Assembly: GCF_006335015.1 (NCBI RefSeq)
Contig: NZ_VDGT01000013.1
Location: 62,001-126,000 of the forward strand
DNA length: 64,000 bases
Direction of reading: 5' to 3'
Source of the DNA: Streptomyces sedi
Lineage (GTDB): Bacteria > Actinomycetota > Actinomycetes > Streptomycetales > Streptomycetaceae
Shown: piece after piece, positions 8,120 through 19,740 of the stretch
Layout: each line of letters begins with the position of its first letter
How positions within the stretch are numbered: the stretch's first letter is position 1
Position numbers and translations under genes: made by a program
The notes under the pieces: model-generated
What the model saw: only the letters and a program-made list of their open reading frames with translations
Told to the model about the DNA's origin: nothing
The model's database searches: none

Positions 8120-9644
8120 CCGACGGCGCGGCCAGCGCCCCGCAGCGGGCGAGGAGCACGGCGGCCGACGCGGCGGCGCCGGCCGCCGTCCAGATCACCA
8201 ACGCCGGCCAGACGTACACGACCTGGCCGAAGGTGCCGCGCCGGCCCATGGCCAGCCCGCACAGTTCGGGCAGCCAGAACAGCAGCGCGAGGGGCGCGAG
8301 CGGCCACAGCAGCCCCGGCGCGGAGCGCCAGCGCGGGCGGTCCGCCGCGCGCCGTGCCCAGCGGCGCGCGCGCCGGGCGCCCCACCCGCCCAGTCCGATG
8401 GCCAGCACGGTGAGCGCCGCCAGCACCCAGTCGGCGGTGAGGGTGAACGGCCTGTGGTCGCCGGGCGCGCGGCCCTCGGCCAGGTCGACCAGCCCGTCGG
8501 CCAGCGCGACGGCGTCGTCGCCCGAGACCATCCCGGTGTTGGTGGCCACGGCGATGCCGACGCCGCGTTCCGGCAGCAGGATCTGTATCGCGTTGTGGGT
8601 GAGCAACTGCCCGGTGTGTCGCAGCTTCACGGGGCGCTCGCCCTCCGGGCTCACGCTCCACCCCATGGCGTAGTCCCGCCCCTCGGGCGGGGTGTGCGCC
8701 AGCCGCGCCTCGGCCTCCGGCAGCACCCGGCGGCCGTCGGCCGACACCCCGAGGGTGTGCTGGGCCACCAGCCAGTCGCCCAGGTCGTCGGCGGTGGTGA
8801 CCACCCCGAACGCCCCGCCGGTGAACCAGCGCGGATGGTCCCGTTCGAAGAGCCGCCCGTAGGCGCGCACATGGCCGCGCGCGCCCTCCGGCATCTCGGC
8901 CGTGGAGTCGACGGTGACGCTGTCCTCCATCCCCAACGGGCGGAGCACTGCGTCGGCCAGATAGTCGGCGAACGGCTCCCCGCTCACCACCTCGACCAGC
9001 CGGGCGGCCACCGCGTAGTGGGTGTTGTGGTAGTGCCAGGCCGTGCCGGGGTCGTCCGCGAGGCGCGCGTCGCGCAGCGCGGCGACGGCCTCGGCGAGGC
9101 TGTCCGGCTGGGGGAGCACCAGGTCGGGGTGGGTCGAGTCGGCCATCCCCGAGGTCTGGTGGAGGAGTTGGCGGACGGTGATCTCCTCGGCCCTCGGGTC
9201 GGCCATGGCGAACTCCGGCAGCTGGTCGGCCACCGGCTCGTCCAGCGCGATCCGGCCGTCCGCCGCCAGCCGCAGCACCGCCCAGGCCGTCATCGACTTG
9301 GAGAGCGAGGCGACGGGCACCGGGGTCCGCGCCGTCAACGGCCGGCCCCCGGCGGTGTGGCCGTAGCCGGCGGCCCGCACCACCCGTTCGCCGCTGGTCA
9401 CCGCGACCACGGCGCCCGGCAGCCCGGTGTCGTCCAGATAGTCGCGCACATGGGCGTCGACGGAGGCGGCGTCCAGCGTCGGCCGCCCGTCGGCGGCCCC
9501 CGCCGCCGGGGCCGCGCCGGTCAGCGCCAGCAGCGCGACGGCGCCCGCCGCGAGCCGCGGCGCCGCGCGGCGCCGGGGCGTTCGGGCGGTCCTCGGGGCG
9601 GTGGCCCCCGCGTCTCTTGTTGCGTCTCTCCACATGGCCGCCAT
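8079..9644 (-). CDS. Serine hydrolase (class C beta-lactamase/D-aminopeptidase fold) with C-terminal membrane domain
   Basis: A 521-residue exported protein. Arg-rich n-region and hydrophobic segment (residues 22-50) form a signal peptide or anchor. The beta-lactamase-related domain (about 55-390) has the SxxK motif as SLSK (113-116), a YHN for YxN, and HTG in the third motif. Three or four hydrophobic segments follow in the last 130 residues, anchoring it to the membrane. Such proteins act on D-amino-acid peptides or esters at the cell surface. ATG at 9644 is used; 9635 is an alternative. Confidence 0.85.
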   Translation of the reverse strand: MAAMWRDATRDAGATAPRTARTPRRRAAPRLAAGAVALLALTGAAPAAGAADGRPTLDAASVDAHVRDYLDDTGLPGAVVAVTSGERVVRAAGYGHTAGGRPLTARTPVPVASLSKSMTAWAVLRLAADGRIALDEPVADQLPEFAMADPRAEEITVRQLLHQTSGMADSTHPDLVLPQPDSLAEAVAALRDARLADDPGTAWHYHNTHYAVAARLVEVVSGEPFADYLADAVLRPLGMEDSVTVDSTAEMPEGARGHVRAYGRLFERDHPRWFTGGAFGVVTTADDLGDWLVAQHTLGVSADGRRVLPEAEARLAHTPPEGRDYAMGWSVSPEGERPVKLRHTGQLLTHNAIQILLPERGVGIAVATNTGMVSGDDAVALADGLVDLAEGRAPGDHRPFTLTADWVLAALTVLAIGLGGWGARRARRWARRAADRPRWRSAPGLLWPLAPLALLFWLPELCGLAMGRRGTFGQVVYVWPALVIWTAAGAAASAAVLLARCGALAAPSVRRWRARRVAAAR

Positions 9645-9745
9645 CCCAGCGCGAGGCCCCCGGCCCCGGCACTGACCCGCGAGAGACGGAAAGGGTAGTG
9701 CGGGCACTACCGCGCGCCCCGCCGGCCGGCGGCTATGGTCGCCCG

Positions 9746-10966
9746 GTGCGTGAACGAACCGCCTGGTCCGCCCTCGCGCGGCACCCGCTGCGCTTCCTCG
9801 CCACGCCCTGGCCGTGGCGGGCGCTGCTCTACACCGCGAGCGGCGTCGTCCTCGGCGTGCTGGCCGCCGTCGTCCTGCTGACGCTCGCGGTGCTCGGCCT
9901 GGCGACGGTGGTCGTCGGCGTCGGCGCGCCGCTCCTGCTGGCGGTCGCGCTCTCCGGCGTGTTCGTGACCAGGGTCGAACGGTGGCGGCTGCGGCTGGTC
10001 GACCTCGACCCGGTGCCCGACCCGCACCGCGCGCCCCCGCGCCCCGGCGCGCGCGCCTGGGTGGCCGCCCGGCTGCGTGAGCCGGCCACCTGGCGCGAAC
10101 TGGGCTTCACCGCCGTCTCGTTGACCGCGCTGTGGTGGCTCGACCTGCTGGTGCTCGGCTTCGCGCTGGGGCTCCCGGCGCTGCTGGCGTACTCCCCGGT
10201 GGACGACCCCTCGGCCTGGCCCTGGCTCGTGGTCGGCGTGGCGCTGCTGCCGGCGGCGCCGTTCACGCTGACCGCGTGGGCCGGGGCGCGGGCGGCGCTG
10301 ACCCGGATGGTGCTGGCGCCCAGGGACGGGGAGTTGGGGCGGGAGTTGACCGAGGTCAGGGCCTCGCGGACGCGGCTGGTCGACGCGTTCGACGCGGAAC
10401 GCCGCAGGATCGAGCGCGATCTGCACGACGGCGCCCAGCAGCGGCTGGTGGCCGTCACGATGCGGCTGGGCCTCGCCCGGCTGGACGCGGCCCCCGACTC
10501 GCCGGCGGAGCGCCAACTCGCCGACGCCCAGGAGGAGATCGGGTTGGCCATCGCCGAACTCCGGGAGCTGTGCCGGGGCGTGCACCCCAGGGCGCTCGTC
10601 GACCACGGGCTGGGCGCCGCGTTGGAGAACCTGGCGGACCGTTCCCCCGTGCCCGTCGCGCTGGACGTGGAGCTGCCGGAGCGGCTGCCGCCGGGCATCG
10701 AGAGCGCCGGATACTTCCTGGTCGCCGAGGCGTTGACCAACGTCGCCCGGCACAGCGGCGCCGCCGGCGCCGAGGTCGAGGCGCGGGTGCGGGCCGACGT
10801 GCTGACCCTCGCCGTCAGGGACGACGGGCGCGGCGGCGCGGCGCCGGCCGAGGGCGGCGGCCTGGAGGGGCTGGCCGACCGGGTGGACGCGGCCGGCGGG
10901 CGGCTGCGGGTCTCCAGTCCGCACGGCGGACCGACGCTGCTCCAGGCGGAGTTGCCGTGTCGCTGA
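9746..10966 (+). CDS. Sensor histidine kinase, NarL-type (HisKA_3)
   Basis: A 406-residue kinase. An N-terminal membrane sensor domain has about four hydrophobic helices in residues 20-190. The HisKA_3 dimerisation box is RRRIERDLHDGAQQRLVA with phospho-acceptor His227, and a HATPase_c domain follows (NVARHSG N-box; DDGRG and GGLEGLADR G-boxes). The GTG start at 9746 sits shortly after a TATGGT, so it may be leaderless. It overlaps the next response regulator gene by 10 bp, so the pair is translationally coupled. The signal is unknown. Confidence 0.88.
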   Translation: MRERTAWSALARHPLRFLATPWPWRALLYTASGVVLGVLAAVVLLTLAVLGLATVVVGVGAPLLLAVALSGVFVTRVERWRLRLVDLDPVPDPHRAPPRPGARAWVAARLREPATWRELGFTAVSLTALWWLDLLVLGFALGLPALLAYSPVDDPSAWPWLVVGVALLPAAPFTLTAWAGARAALTRMVLAPRDGELGRELTEVRASRTRLVDAFDAERRRIERDLHDGAQQRLVAVTMRLGLARLDAAPDSPAERQLADAQEEIGLAIAELRELCRGVHPRALVDHGLGAALENLADRSPVPVALDVELPERLPPGIESAGYFLVAEALTNVARHSGAAGAEVEARVRADVLTLAVRDDGRGGAAPAEGGGLEGLADRVDAAGGRLRVSSPHGGPTLLQAELPCR

Positions 10967-11610
10967 CCGTGGTGCTGGCCGAGGACTCGGCGCTGTTGCG
11001 GGACGGGCTGGTCGGGGTGCTGACCCGGTTCGGCCACCGGGTGGTGGCGGCCGTCGGCGACGCGGACGCGCTGGTCGAGCGGGCGTTGGCGCACGAGCCG
11101 GACGTGGTGATCACCGACGTGCGGATGCCGCCGGGCCACGGGGACGACGGCCTGCGGGCCGCCCTGGAGCTGCGCGCCGCGCGCCCGGGGCTGCCGGTGC
11201 TGGTGCTCAGCCAGTATCTGGAACGGTCCTATGTCGGCCATCTGCTGCGGCTCGGCGGCGAGTTGGGCGTCGGCTACCTGCTGAAGGACCGGGTCGCCGC
11301 GGTCGCCGACTTCGTCGCCGCGGTGGAACGCGTCGCGGCCGGCGGCACCGCGCTCGACCCCGAGGTGGTGCGCCAACTGCTGCGCCGCGGCGCCGACCCC
11401 GTCTCCCGGCTGACGCCGCGTGAGCACGAGGTGCTGGCGCTGATGGCCGAGGGCCTGGGCAACGCGGAGATCGCCGGCCGGCTCCATGTCTCGGGCGCCG
11501 CCGTCAACAAGCACATCGGCGCGATCCTGCGGAAGTTGGGGCTGCACGAGGACATCGCCGGCCACCGCCGGGTGTTGGCGGTCCTCGCCTACCTCGGCGG
11601 CGGGGCGTGA
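10957..11610 (+). CDS. Response regulator, NarL/LuxR family
   Basis: A 217-residue regulator with a receiver domain (acidic pocket E9/D10, phospho-acceptor Asp54 in VVITDVRMP, Lys in YLLKDRV) and a C-terminal LuxR HTH (LTPREHEVLALMAEGLGNAEIAGRLH). GTG at 10957 lies within the end of the kinase gene, giving coupling with that kinase. In ALLRDGLVGVL and the SQYLERSYVGHLL region it resembles regulators paired with sensor-domain kinases in Streptomyces. It reads towards a convergent gene with a 10-bp gap. Confidence 0.9.
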   Translation: MSLTVVLAEDSALLRDGLVGVLTRFGHRVVAAVGDADALVERALAHEPDVVITDVRMPPGHGDDGLRAALELRAARPGLPVLVLSQYLERSYVGHLLRLGGELGVGYLLKDRVAAVADFVAAVERVAAGGTALDPEVVRQLLRRGADPVSRLTPREHEVLALMAEGLGNAEIAGRLHVSGAAVNKHIGAILRKLGLHEDIAGHRRVLAVLAYLGGGA

Positions 11611-11620
11611 TCCGCGCCGT

Positions 11621-12232
11621 TCACCACGGCTCACTCGTGAACAGCCGCGCGTCGTGCGGACGCGGGCGCCCGCCGTCGGGGTGGGCGGCCGGCGAGCGGT
11701 CGGCGGGGGAGGAGTGTTCGGCCAGCTCGGCGAGGGTGGCGAGCCCGGCCAGCACCGGCGCGCGGTGCCGCCCGCGCTTCATCCACTCCGGCAGCCGGGC
11801 GATCATGGACGACGTCGGGGAGAACGGGCCGCGCTCGCGCATCGTCGCGCCGACATAGGCGGCCAACGCCTCGACGTGCGCGGCGTTGTAGGCCCACAGC
11901 ACATGGCCGACGCACGGCGTCCGCAGCCAGAGCGGCCGGCCGAAGAACGGGTCGTCCGACTCGCCGAGCACCGCGCCGACCAGCGCGGTGCCCTTCCGCT
12001 CCGCGTTCCACTCGCGGACCAGGCCGCAGCCGCCGCAGGCCAACCTGCGCGGCATGAACAGCAGTTCGCTGCCGTAGCGCGGCGCCGGCAGGTCCGGCCT
12101 CGGCACCACCACGGCACGCCCGCCGCAGCCGGGACAGACCACCAGCAGTCGGTCGGCGAACGCGGTCAGCGCCCCACCCAGGTCCCGATGCCGCCGAGGC
12201 CCCTCCGCGCGCTCCCCGCGCTCGTCACCCAT
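11621..12232 (-). CDS. Zinc-ribbon-containing hypothetical protein
   Basis: A 203-residue protein with two CxxC pairs, CPGCGG and CGGC (about residues 32-64), forming a likely TFIIB-type zinc ribbon, followed by a conserved alpha/beta segment (PLWLRTPCVGHVLWAYNAAHVEAL). ATG at 12232 follows GGTGGGGGG. Relatives occur widely in Streptomyces as uncharacterised proteins. It follows the TetR gene by 47 bp on the same strand and could be co-transcribed, but nothing links it functionally to the resistance gene beyond. Confidence 0.7.
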   Translation of the reverse strand: MGDERGERAEGPRRHRDLGGALTAFADRLLVVCPGCGGRAVVVPRPDLPAPRYGSELLFMPRRLACGGCGLVREWNAERKGTALVGAVLGESDDPFFGRPLWLRTPCVGHVLWAYNAAHVEALAAYVGATMRERGPFSPTSSMIARLPEWMKRGRHRAPVLAGLATLAELAEHSSPADRSPAAHPDGGRPRPHDARLFTSEPW

Positions 12233-12279
12233 CCCCCCACCCTGCCACCGGTGCCCGGCCGGGGCACCCGGGTATCGCG

Positions 12280-12918
12280 TCACCCCGGAACGGCGAACGC
12301 CCCCGCGCCCGCCGCCAGGGCCGCCGTGCGGGCGGCGGTGGCGGGGAGGGCCGGGTCGGCGGGGGCGCGCAGCAGGGCGAGGCGGTGGTAGACGGGCGCG
12401 GTGGCGGCGACCAGCAGCGCGCGGTCGTCCGTGGCGGCGCCCGGCAACTCGCCGCGCGCCGCCGCCCGTTCCACCACCGGCGCGCAGCGGCGGTAGCGGT
12501 CGTCCCAGAAGCGGCGCAGCGCCTCGGCGGCCTCGGGGGAGCGGAAGGACGCGGCGATCAGCGCCATGGCGATCGGCGGGTCCTCGGTGAGCCCGGCCGC
12601 GACCTCCTCGTTGAGCGCGGTCAGGTCGCCTTCGAGCGAGCCGGTGTCGGGCGGCGCCCAGCCGTCGTCGGCCGCCGAGTCCAGCACGTCGGCCAGCAGC
12701 CCGCCGACGTCCCGCCAGCGGCGGTAGACCGTGGTGCGGTGCACGCCGGAACGGGCGGCGACCGCGTCCACCGTCAGCCCGTCGTAGCCCTCGGCCACCA
12801 GCTGCTCGCGCACCGCCCCGTGCACCAGCGCGCGGACCCGGGCGGTGCGCCCCCCGGGGCGGCGGCGGGGCGCGGGCGGGTCCTGCGGCATGTCGGTTGA
12901 CGGTGCTGGAGGCTCCAT
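12280..12918 (-). CDS. TetR/AcrR-family regulator
   Basis: A 212-residue TetR-type repressor: N-terminal HTH (residues 25-75; LTVDAVAARSGVHRTTVYRRW) and a helical C-terminal ligand domain. ATG at 12918, with an internal ATG at 12891 as alternative. It is divergent from the ABC-F/virginiamycin-lyase gene, and an imperfect 20-bp palindrome lies directly upstream of its start. The layout is the classic one of a drug-sensing repressor controlling a resistance gene; a streptogramin inducer is an inference only. Confidence 0.88.
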   Translation of the reverse strand: MEPPAPSTDMPQDPPAPRRRPGGRTARVRALVHGAVREQLVAEGYDGLTVDAVAARSGVHRTTVYRRWRDVGGLLADVLDSAADDGWAPPDTGSLEGDLTALNEEVAAGLTEDPPIAMALIAASFRSPEAAEALRRFWDDRYRRCAPVVERAAARGELPGAATDDRALLVAATAPVYHRLALLRAPADPALPATAARTAALAAGAGAFAVPG

Positions 12919-12929
12919 GGCAACATCCT

Positions 12930-12949
12930 AATGCAACTGTTGTCGCATT
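12930..12949. promoter_or_regulatory. Probable TetR operator in the divergent region
   Basis: AATGCAACTG and TTGTCGCATT face each other; 7 of 10 position pairs are symmetric, with perfect outer arms AATGC/GCATT. It lies 11 bp upstream of the TetR start and about 90 bp before the ABC-F start, where it could repress both directions. Confidence 0.5.
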
Positions 12950-13039
12950 TATGGGGTGTCCTGGTGCTCATCCGAGGTGTTCGTCCGACCGCGCGGCCCG
13001 TTCCGGCCGCTCCCGCCTCGCACACCACGGAGCCCACCC

Positions 13040-15604
<2,565 letters not shown>

Positions 15605-15632
15605 GTGCTCGTCCGCGGCCCGTCACTGAGCA

Positions 15633-15735
15633 TTCGCGCAGTTCCCCGCGCCCCTTGGGGCGTCACCGGCCTGAGGTGAGTGCGTTCCCAGGCCGCCCAC
15701 CGGCGGAGCCAGGGGCGCGGGGAACCGCGCGGGCA
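15633..15735. repeat. Long palindrome between convergent genes, repeat family R
   Basis: GCGCAGTTCCCCGCGCCCC (from 15634) and its near-complement GGGGCGCGGGGAACCGCGCG (from 15713) face each other across about 60 bp in the 207-bp gap between the fusion gene and the SDR. It is one member of a family found in five gaps of this window. It may act as a bidirectional terminator. Confidence 0.6.
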
Positions 15736-15811
15736 ACCGGCCGCCGGGGATGCGGTCGACCACGAAACCGGACGGTCCGGCTCGTTGGTCGGCCGCGGCC
15801 CGGGCCAGAGG

Positions 15812-16603
15812 TCACACCTGGCCGGTGGGGGTCACCGCCAGGTGCCGCACGTTGACGCGGGGCGGCAGCGCCGCGAGGAAGCCGACCGTGGCGGCGATGT
15901 CGCCCGCCTCCAGCCACGCGTGCTGCTTCCGCGTGCCGGCCAGCCACTCCAGCGCGCCCTCGTCCGTCACGTGCTCCTGCAACTCCGTTTCCACGATGCC
16001 CGGTTCGAGCGCGGTCACGCGCACATCGCGCGGGCCCAGCTCGGCCCGCAGGTTCGCGGAGAGGTGGGAGACGAACGCCTTCGTCGCCGAGTAGACGGAG
16101 AACTTCGGGTAGACGCCGGTCGCCGCGACCGAGCTGATGTTGAACAGGTCGCCGACGCCCTTCTCCGCCGCCGAGCGCAGCAGTTGCGGAACGAACGCGG
16201 AGACCACGTGCAGCACCCCGCCCGCGTTGAGGTCGAGCTGGCGGCGCCAGAGGTCCAGCTCGCCGGAGTCGACGGCCGAGGAGAGCATCACCCCGGCGTT
16301 GTTGAACACCAGGTCGGCGTCGCCGAGTTCGGCGGCGATCCGCGAGGCCGCCGCGTTCACGGCCGCCTCTTCCGTGAGGTCGACGCCCAGCGGCAGCGCC
16401 GTGCCGCCGGCGCCCTCGATCCGCTTGGCCAGTTGCTCCAGCCGCTCCTCGCGCCGCGCCAGTAGCGCGACCCGGGCGCCCAGCTCGGCCAGGTGCTCGG
16501 CGGTGGCCGCGCCGATGCCGCTCGACGCGCCGGTGACGACGGCGACCCGGCCCGCCAGCGGGCGCCCGGTGGCGGTCGGGGTGGTGGTGACGTTGGTGGA
16601 CAC
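15812..16603 (-). CDS. Short-chain dehydrogenase/reductase
   Basis: A 263-residue classical SDR: TGASSGIG NAD(P)-binding motif (about residues 21-28), NNAGV, SSVA before the catalytic region and YSATK (YxxxK), with a following EPGIVETEL. GTG at 16603 gives a normal length. Divergent from an MmyB-type XRE regulator 209 bp away, a pairing that recurs at 40.7-42.8 kb in this window. The substrate is unknown. Confidence 0.88.
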   Translation of the reverse strand: MSTNVTTTPTATGRPLAGRVAVVTGASSGIGAATAEHLAELGARVALLARREERLEQLAKRIEGAGGTALPLGVDLTEEAAVNAAASRIAAELGDADLVFNNAGVMLSSAVDSGELDLWRRQLDLNAGGVLHVVSAFVPQLLRSAAEKGVGDLFNISSVAATGVYPKFSVYSATKAFVSHLSANLRAELGPRDVRVTALEPGIVETELQEHVTDEGALEWLAGTRKQHAWLEAGDIAATVGFLAALPPRVNVRHLAVTPTGQV

Positions 16604-16812
16604 GCGGTGTCCCCTTTCCCTGGGTCGTTGGGGGAGCCGGTGGCGTCTCACCGCCGGCCGCCTCTCCAGCACACCAGCCGCCGACCCGCCGCGGGGCGCC
16701 CCACGAGGCCCCCTCCCGACCAGCCCCGCCCGGACCGGTACCGCCCGGACTGGTACCGGCAGGGCCACCCAGCGCCCCCCGTCCGTGCGCCGCCACCCCG
16801 CACACTGGGGGA

Positions 16813-17724
16813 GTGGACCGTGGTAGCGAACTCTCCGACTTCCTCCGCACCCGCCGGGCCCGGGTCACCCCCGACGCGGCGGGGCTGGCGCCCGACCCCC
16901 GCCCCCGCCGCGTTCCGGGGCTGCGCCGCGACGAGGTCGCGCGGCTGGCGGGCGTGAGCACCGAGTACTACACCCGGCTCGAACAGGGCCGGGCCCGCAA
17001 CCCCTCGCCCGAGGTCGTCGAGGCGCTCGCCGCCGCGCTGCGCCTGGACCACTCCGAACGCGAGCACCTGGGCAACCTGCTGGCCCGCCCCCGCCCGGCG
17101 GCGGCCCGCCGCGCCCCGGCCAGCCCGCAGCGGGCGCGGCCGGGACTGCGGATGACGCTGGAGGCGTTGGAACGGGTCCCGGCGTTCGTCATCGGCCGCC
17201 GCACCGAGGTGCTGGCGACCAACCGGCTGGCCCGCGAGGTGATGACCGACTTCGACGGGCTGCCGGCCAAGCAGCGCAGCGTCGCCCGCTTCATCCTGCT
17301 CAACCCGGAGGCGCGGCACCGCCTGGTGGACTGGGAACAGGGCGCGGCCGAGACCGTGGCGATGCTGCGGCTGGAGGCGGGACGCTATCCGCACGACCGG
17401 CAGCTGACCGACCTGGTCGGCGAACTGATGGTGCGTTCACCGGAGTTCGGCCACTGGTGGCACGACCACCGGGTGCTCAGCCGCACCCACGGGCTCAAGC
17501 GCTACCGCCATCCGCTGGTTGGTCAGCTGGACTTCCACTACGAGTCGTTCCCGGTGCCGGGCGACCCCGACCAGGTGCTCTGCGTCTACAACGTCGAGCC
17601 GGAGTCGGAGACGGCCCGCGCGATCGACATCCTCGGCGGCTGGACGGCGACCCCGCCGCCCGCCACCCCGGACCGCGCCGATCACCGCGCCGATCACCGC
17701 GCCAACGGGCCGAGCGCGGGCTGA
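16813..17724 (+). CDS. XRE regulator with MmyB-like ligand-binding domain
   Basis: A 303-residue regulator: HTH in residues 10-80 (PGLRRDEVARLAGVSTEYYTRLEQGR) and a PAS-like MmyB ligand domain in 105-275, typified by LEALERVPAFVIGRRTEVLATNRLA and ARFILLNPEARHRLVDWE. MmyB-type domains bind fatty-acid-like ligands and often sit beside SDR genes, as here. GTG at 16813 follows CACACT by six bases, so transcription may be leaderless. The C-terminal tail has DRADHRADHR, from a short tandem DNA repeat. Confidence 0.88.
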   Translation: MDRGSELSDFLRTRRARVTPDAAGLAPDPRPRRVPGLRRDEVARLAGVSTEYYTRLEQGRARNPSPEVVEALAAALRLDHSEREHLGNLLARPRPAAARRAPASPQRARPGLRMTLEALERVPAFVIGRRTEVLATNRLAREVMTDFDGLPAKQRSVARFILLNPEARHRLVDWEQGAAETVAMLRLEAGRYPHDRQLTDLVGELMVRSPEFGHWWHDHRVLSRTHGLKRYRHPLVGQLDFHYESFPVPGDPDQVLCVYNVEPESETARAIDILGGWTATPPPATPDRADHRADHRANGPSAG

Positions 17725-17735
17725 ACGGGTCGAAC

Positions 17736-17774
17736 GGGCTGAACGGGAACGGCCGGTCGCTTCCCGTTCAGCCC
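17736..17774. terminator. Bidirectional terminator hairpin
   Basis: GGGCTGAACGGGAA (17736-17749) and TTCCCGTTCAGCCC (17761-17774) form a perfect 14-bp stem with an 11-nt loop. It lies in the 78-bp gap between two convergent genes and would stop transcription from both sides. Confidence 0.8.
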
Positions 17775-17802
17775 GTCCCCGTTCAGCCTCGCTCGGTTCC
17801 GC

Positions 17803-19071
17803 TCAGCCGAGCGGTCCCGTCGCCGCGTAGGCGCGGCAGGTGTCGCCCTCCCAGTCGGTCGCGATCTGGAGCAGTTCCGTGCCGTCGGCCGAAGGCAGCA
17901 GCGGGGAGCTGTAGTTGGGGCAGAAGTTGGGTTCCGCCGTCGGCACCTCGACCGGTGCGGGGGCCGCCCGCCAGGGGCCGGCGCCGCCCTCGGTGTTGAC
18001 CAGCACGATCCGGCCGTTCTCGGCGGCGGTGGAACCGTCCGCGTTCAGCACCATCTGGCCGACGATCACCAGTTGACCGTTCGGGTTGCCGTCGGGCGCC
18101 GGGGACCAGGCGACGGTCGGCGCGGCGCGCAGGTACTTGCCGTCGGCGGTCTCCGGGCGGAAGCCCAGGTGGGCGGGGTCGCCCCAGTCCCAGCCGTCGG
18201 GCGAGACGCGGTAGTGGACCACGCACTGGTACTGGCCGCCGGGGTTGCAGATCTCGAAGATCATGAAGTACGAGCCGTCGCCCAGCTGCCGGACGACCGG
18301 CATTCCGGGCCGGTCGGGCTCCCAGGTGCTCGCGACGGTGTTCCGGTGGTCGCCCCAGGCGACGCCGTCGTAGGAGCGGGCGGCGACCAGCTTCTGGCTG
18401 TGCGCGGGGTCGGTCTCGTCCGCGTAGTGCGCGACCAGCGCGCCGTCGGCGGCGATCGAGAACTCCGGTTCCCACAGCCCGCCGTCGTTGGCGGCGACCG
18501 CGATCGTGGAGAGGTACTCCCAGCTGCGGCCGACGTCGTCGCTGGCCCAGACGCGCAGCCCCATCCGCCGGTCCGCCTCGTCGCCGCCGGCCGACGAGGC
18601 CCACAGCAGGGTGCCGGCGCGCAGGTCGCCGACCTGGCGCGGCAGTTCGTAGAGGGTGGTGCAGCACAGGCCCTGGCCGCCGGCGGAGTCCGGGTCGGCG
18701 ACGGTGCCCACCCGCGTGAAGCTGTCGCCGCCGTCGGTCGACTCGTGGATGGCGCCGAGGCCGTCGCCGCCGTCGAAGGTCACGGTGCTGGCGAGCACCC
18801 GGCCGTTGGCCTCGCCGTTGTGCGCCAGCCGGATCACGCGCGGGTAGAGCGCGGTGCCCTCGGTGATCGGGGTGCCGGTCGCGGTCGGCGCCACGTCGGT
18901 GGACGCCGGGTCCGAGGGCGCGGCGACCGCCGGCGCCTCGGCTTCCGCGCCGGGGAACGCGGCCGAGGCCGCCGGCGCGCTCAGCAACGCGGCGCACAGC
19001 ACGGCCACACCGGCACCCAGCAGCGTCGTCCGTCTGGCCCGGCGCGTCGATATCAGGCTCGTTCGGCTCAT
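17803..19071 (-). CDS. Secreted BNR-repeat glycosidase (sialidase-like fold)
   Basis: A 422-residue exported protein. Residues 1-33 are a signal peptide (RRARRTT, hydrophobic core, APAASA cleavage). The mature part shows Asp-box/BNR features (STDGGDSFTRV near residue 110; SDDVGRSWEYL near 187) and a GLCCTTLYELPRQVGDL segment typical of sialidase-superfamily hydrolases in actinobacteria and fungi. Exact activity is not predictable. It sits next to a heparinase-like and a GH127 gene, suggesting a role in plant or animal polysaccharide breakdown. ATG at 19071 is chosen to give the signal peptide. Confidence 0.75.
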   Translation of the reverse strand: MSRTSLISTRRARRTTLLGAGVAVLCAALLSAPAASAAFPGAEAEAPAVAAPSDPASTDVAPTATGTPITEGTALYPRVIRLAHNGEANGRVLASTVTFDGGDGLGAIHESTDGGDSFTRVGTVADPDSAGGQGLCCTTLYELPRQVGDLRAGTLLWASSAGGDEADRRMGLRVWASDDVGRSWEYLSTIAVAANDGGLWEPEFSIAADGALVAHYADETDPAHSQKLVAARSYDGVAWGDHRNTVASTWEPDRPGMPVVRQLGDGSYFMIFEICNPGGQYQCVVHYRVSPDGWDWGDPAHLGFRPETADGKYLRAAPTVAWSPAPDGNPNGQLVIVGQMVLNADGSTAAENGRIVLVNTEGGAGPWRAAPAPVEVPTAEPNFCPNYSSPLLPSADGTELLQIATDWEGDTCRAYAATGPLG

Positions 19072-19740
19072 GGAGGTGGTGTCCCTGCCTTCTCTCGGTG
19101 GGGTCCGTCGACCACGCGGGGTGGTCAACGGGCGGACAGGCGGAACGCGTTGCCGGGCACCGTTCGGCGGGCACCCGACGCATCGCGCACGTTCAGCACG
19201 GTGCACCGTGCGCGGGCGAACCGCCAGACGGCGGAGGGGTTGCGGAGTTCCCCTTCATCGATGTAAAAGTCTCGTCCGCGCACCGCCCGAGGGGCGAGGT
19301 GGGTGAACGCACGGATGTCCGACCCGGAACGGTCCGCCGTCGGTCGCCGCTCTTACGGTCGCAGTTCGCGGAAGCCGAACGGCAGTTCCCGTAACCGGGA
19401 TGGCGTGCAACGGTCAGAGATGGTCGAGAGCGGTCGGAAGCGGTTTTGCGCGGGGGCGCCTGGGAAGCAGCAAGCGGCGGCACCAGGACGGCCGGGCCAC
19501 CCCGCGACAACCCCCGAGCCGCTCGGCGACGAAGAAGGAGACGAAGAAGGAGGCGAAGAGGAGACGAAGGAGGAACAGAACCGTCTCGCGCCCCGCCTGA
19601 CCAGTCACGACCGGAGCAATCCACCCGACCCCTCGCGCCACCCGCACCAACCCGCACCACCCGCACCACCCGCACCAAGGACCGAACGCCGGAGCAACCG
19701 GGCTTCGCGCGATCGGCGACCAGCACGGAGGGACCCCAAC
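19072..19740. promoter_or_regulatory. 669-bp divergent region between BNR glycosidase and heparinase-like genes
   Basis: No gene is evident. A TAAAAGTCTC near 19263 resembles (7 of 9) the GAAAGTTTC palindrome found next to the LacI gene at 25351, so it could be a LacI-type operator. There is a polypurine run of GAAGGA-like units (about 19529-19577) and a cluster of CCCGCACCA repeats (about 19638-19680). The heparinase gene has GGAGGG before its GTG. Confidence 0.35.

Noticed and set aside
12956..13039. Upstream GTG start for the ABC-F fusion
   Set aside because: It would add 28 residues of Pro/Arg-rich sequence unlike any ABC-F N-terminus; the TTG at 13040 has a good Shine-Dalgarno and starts the first beta strand properly.
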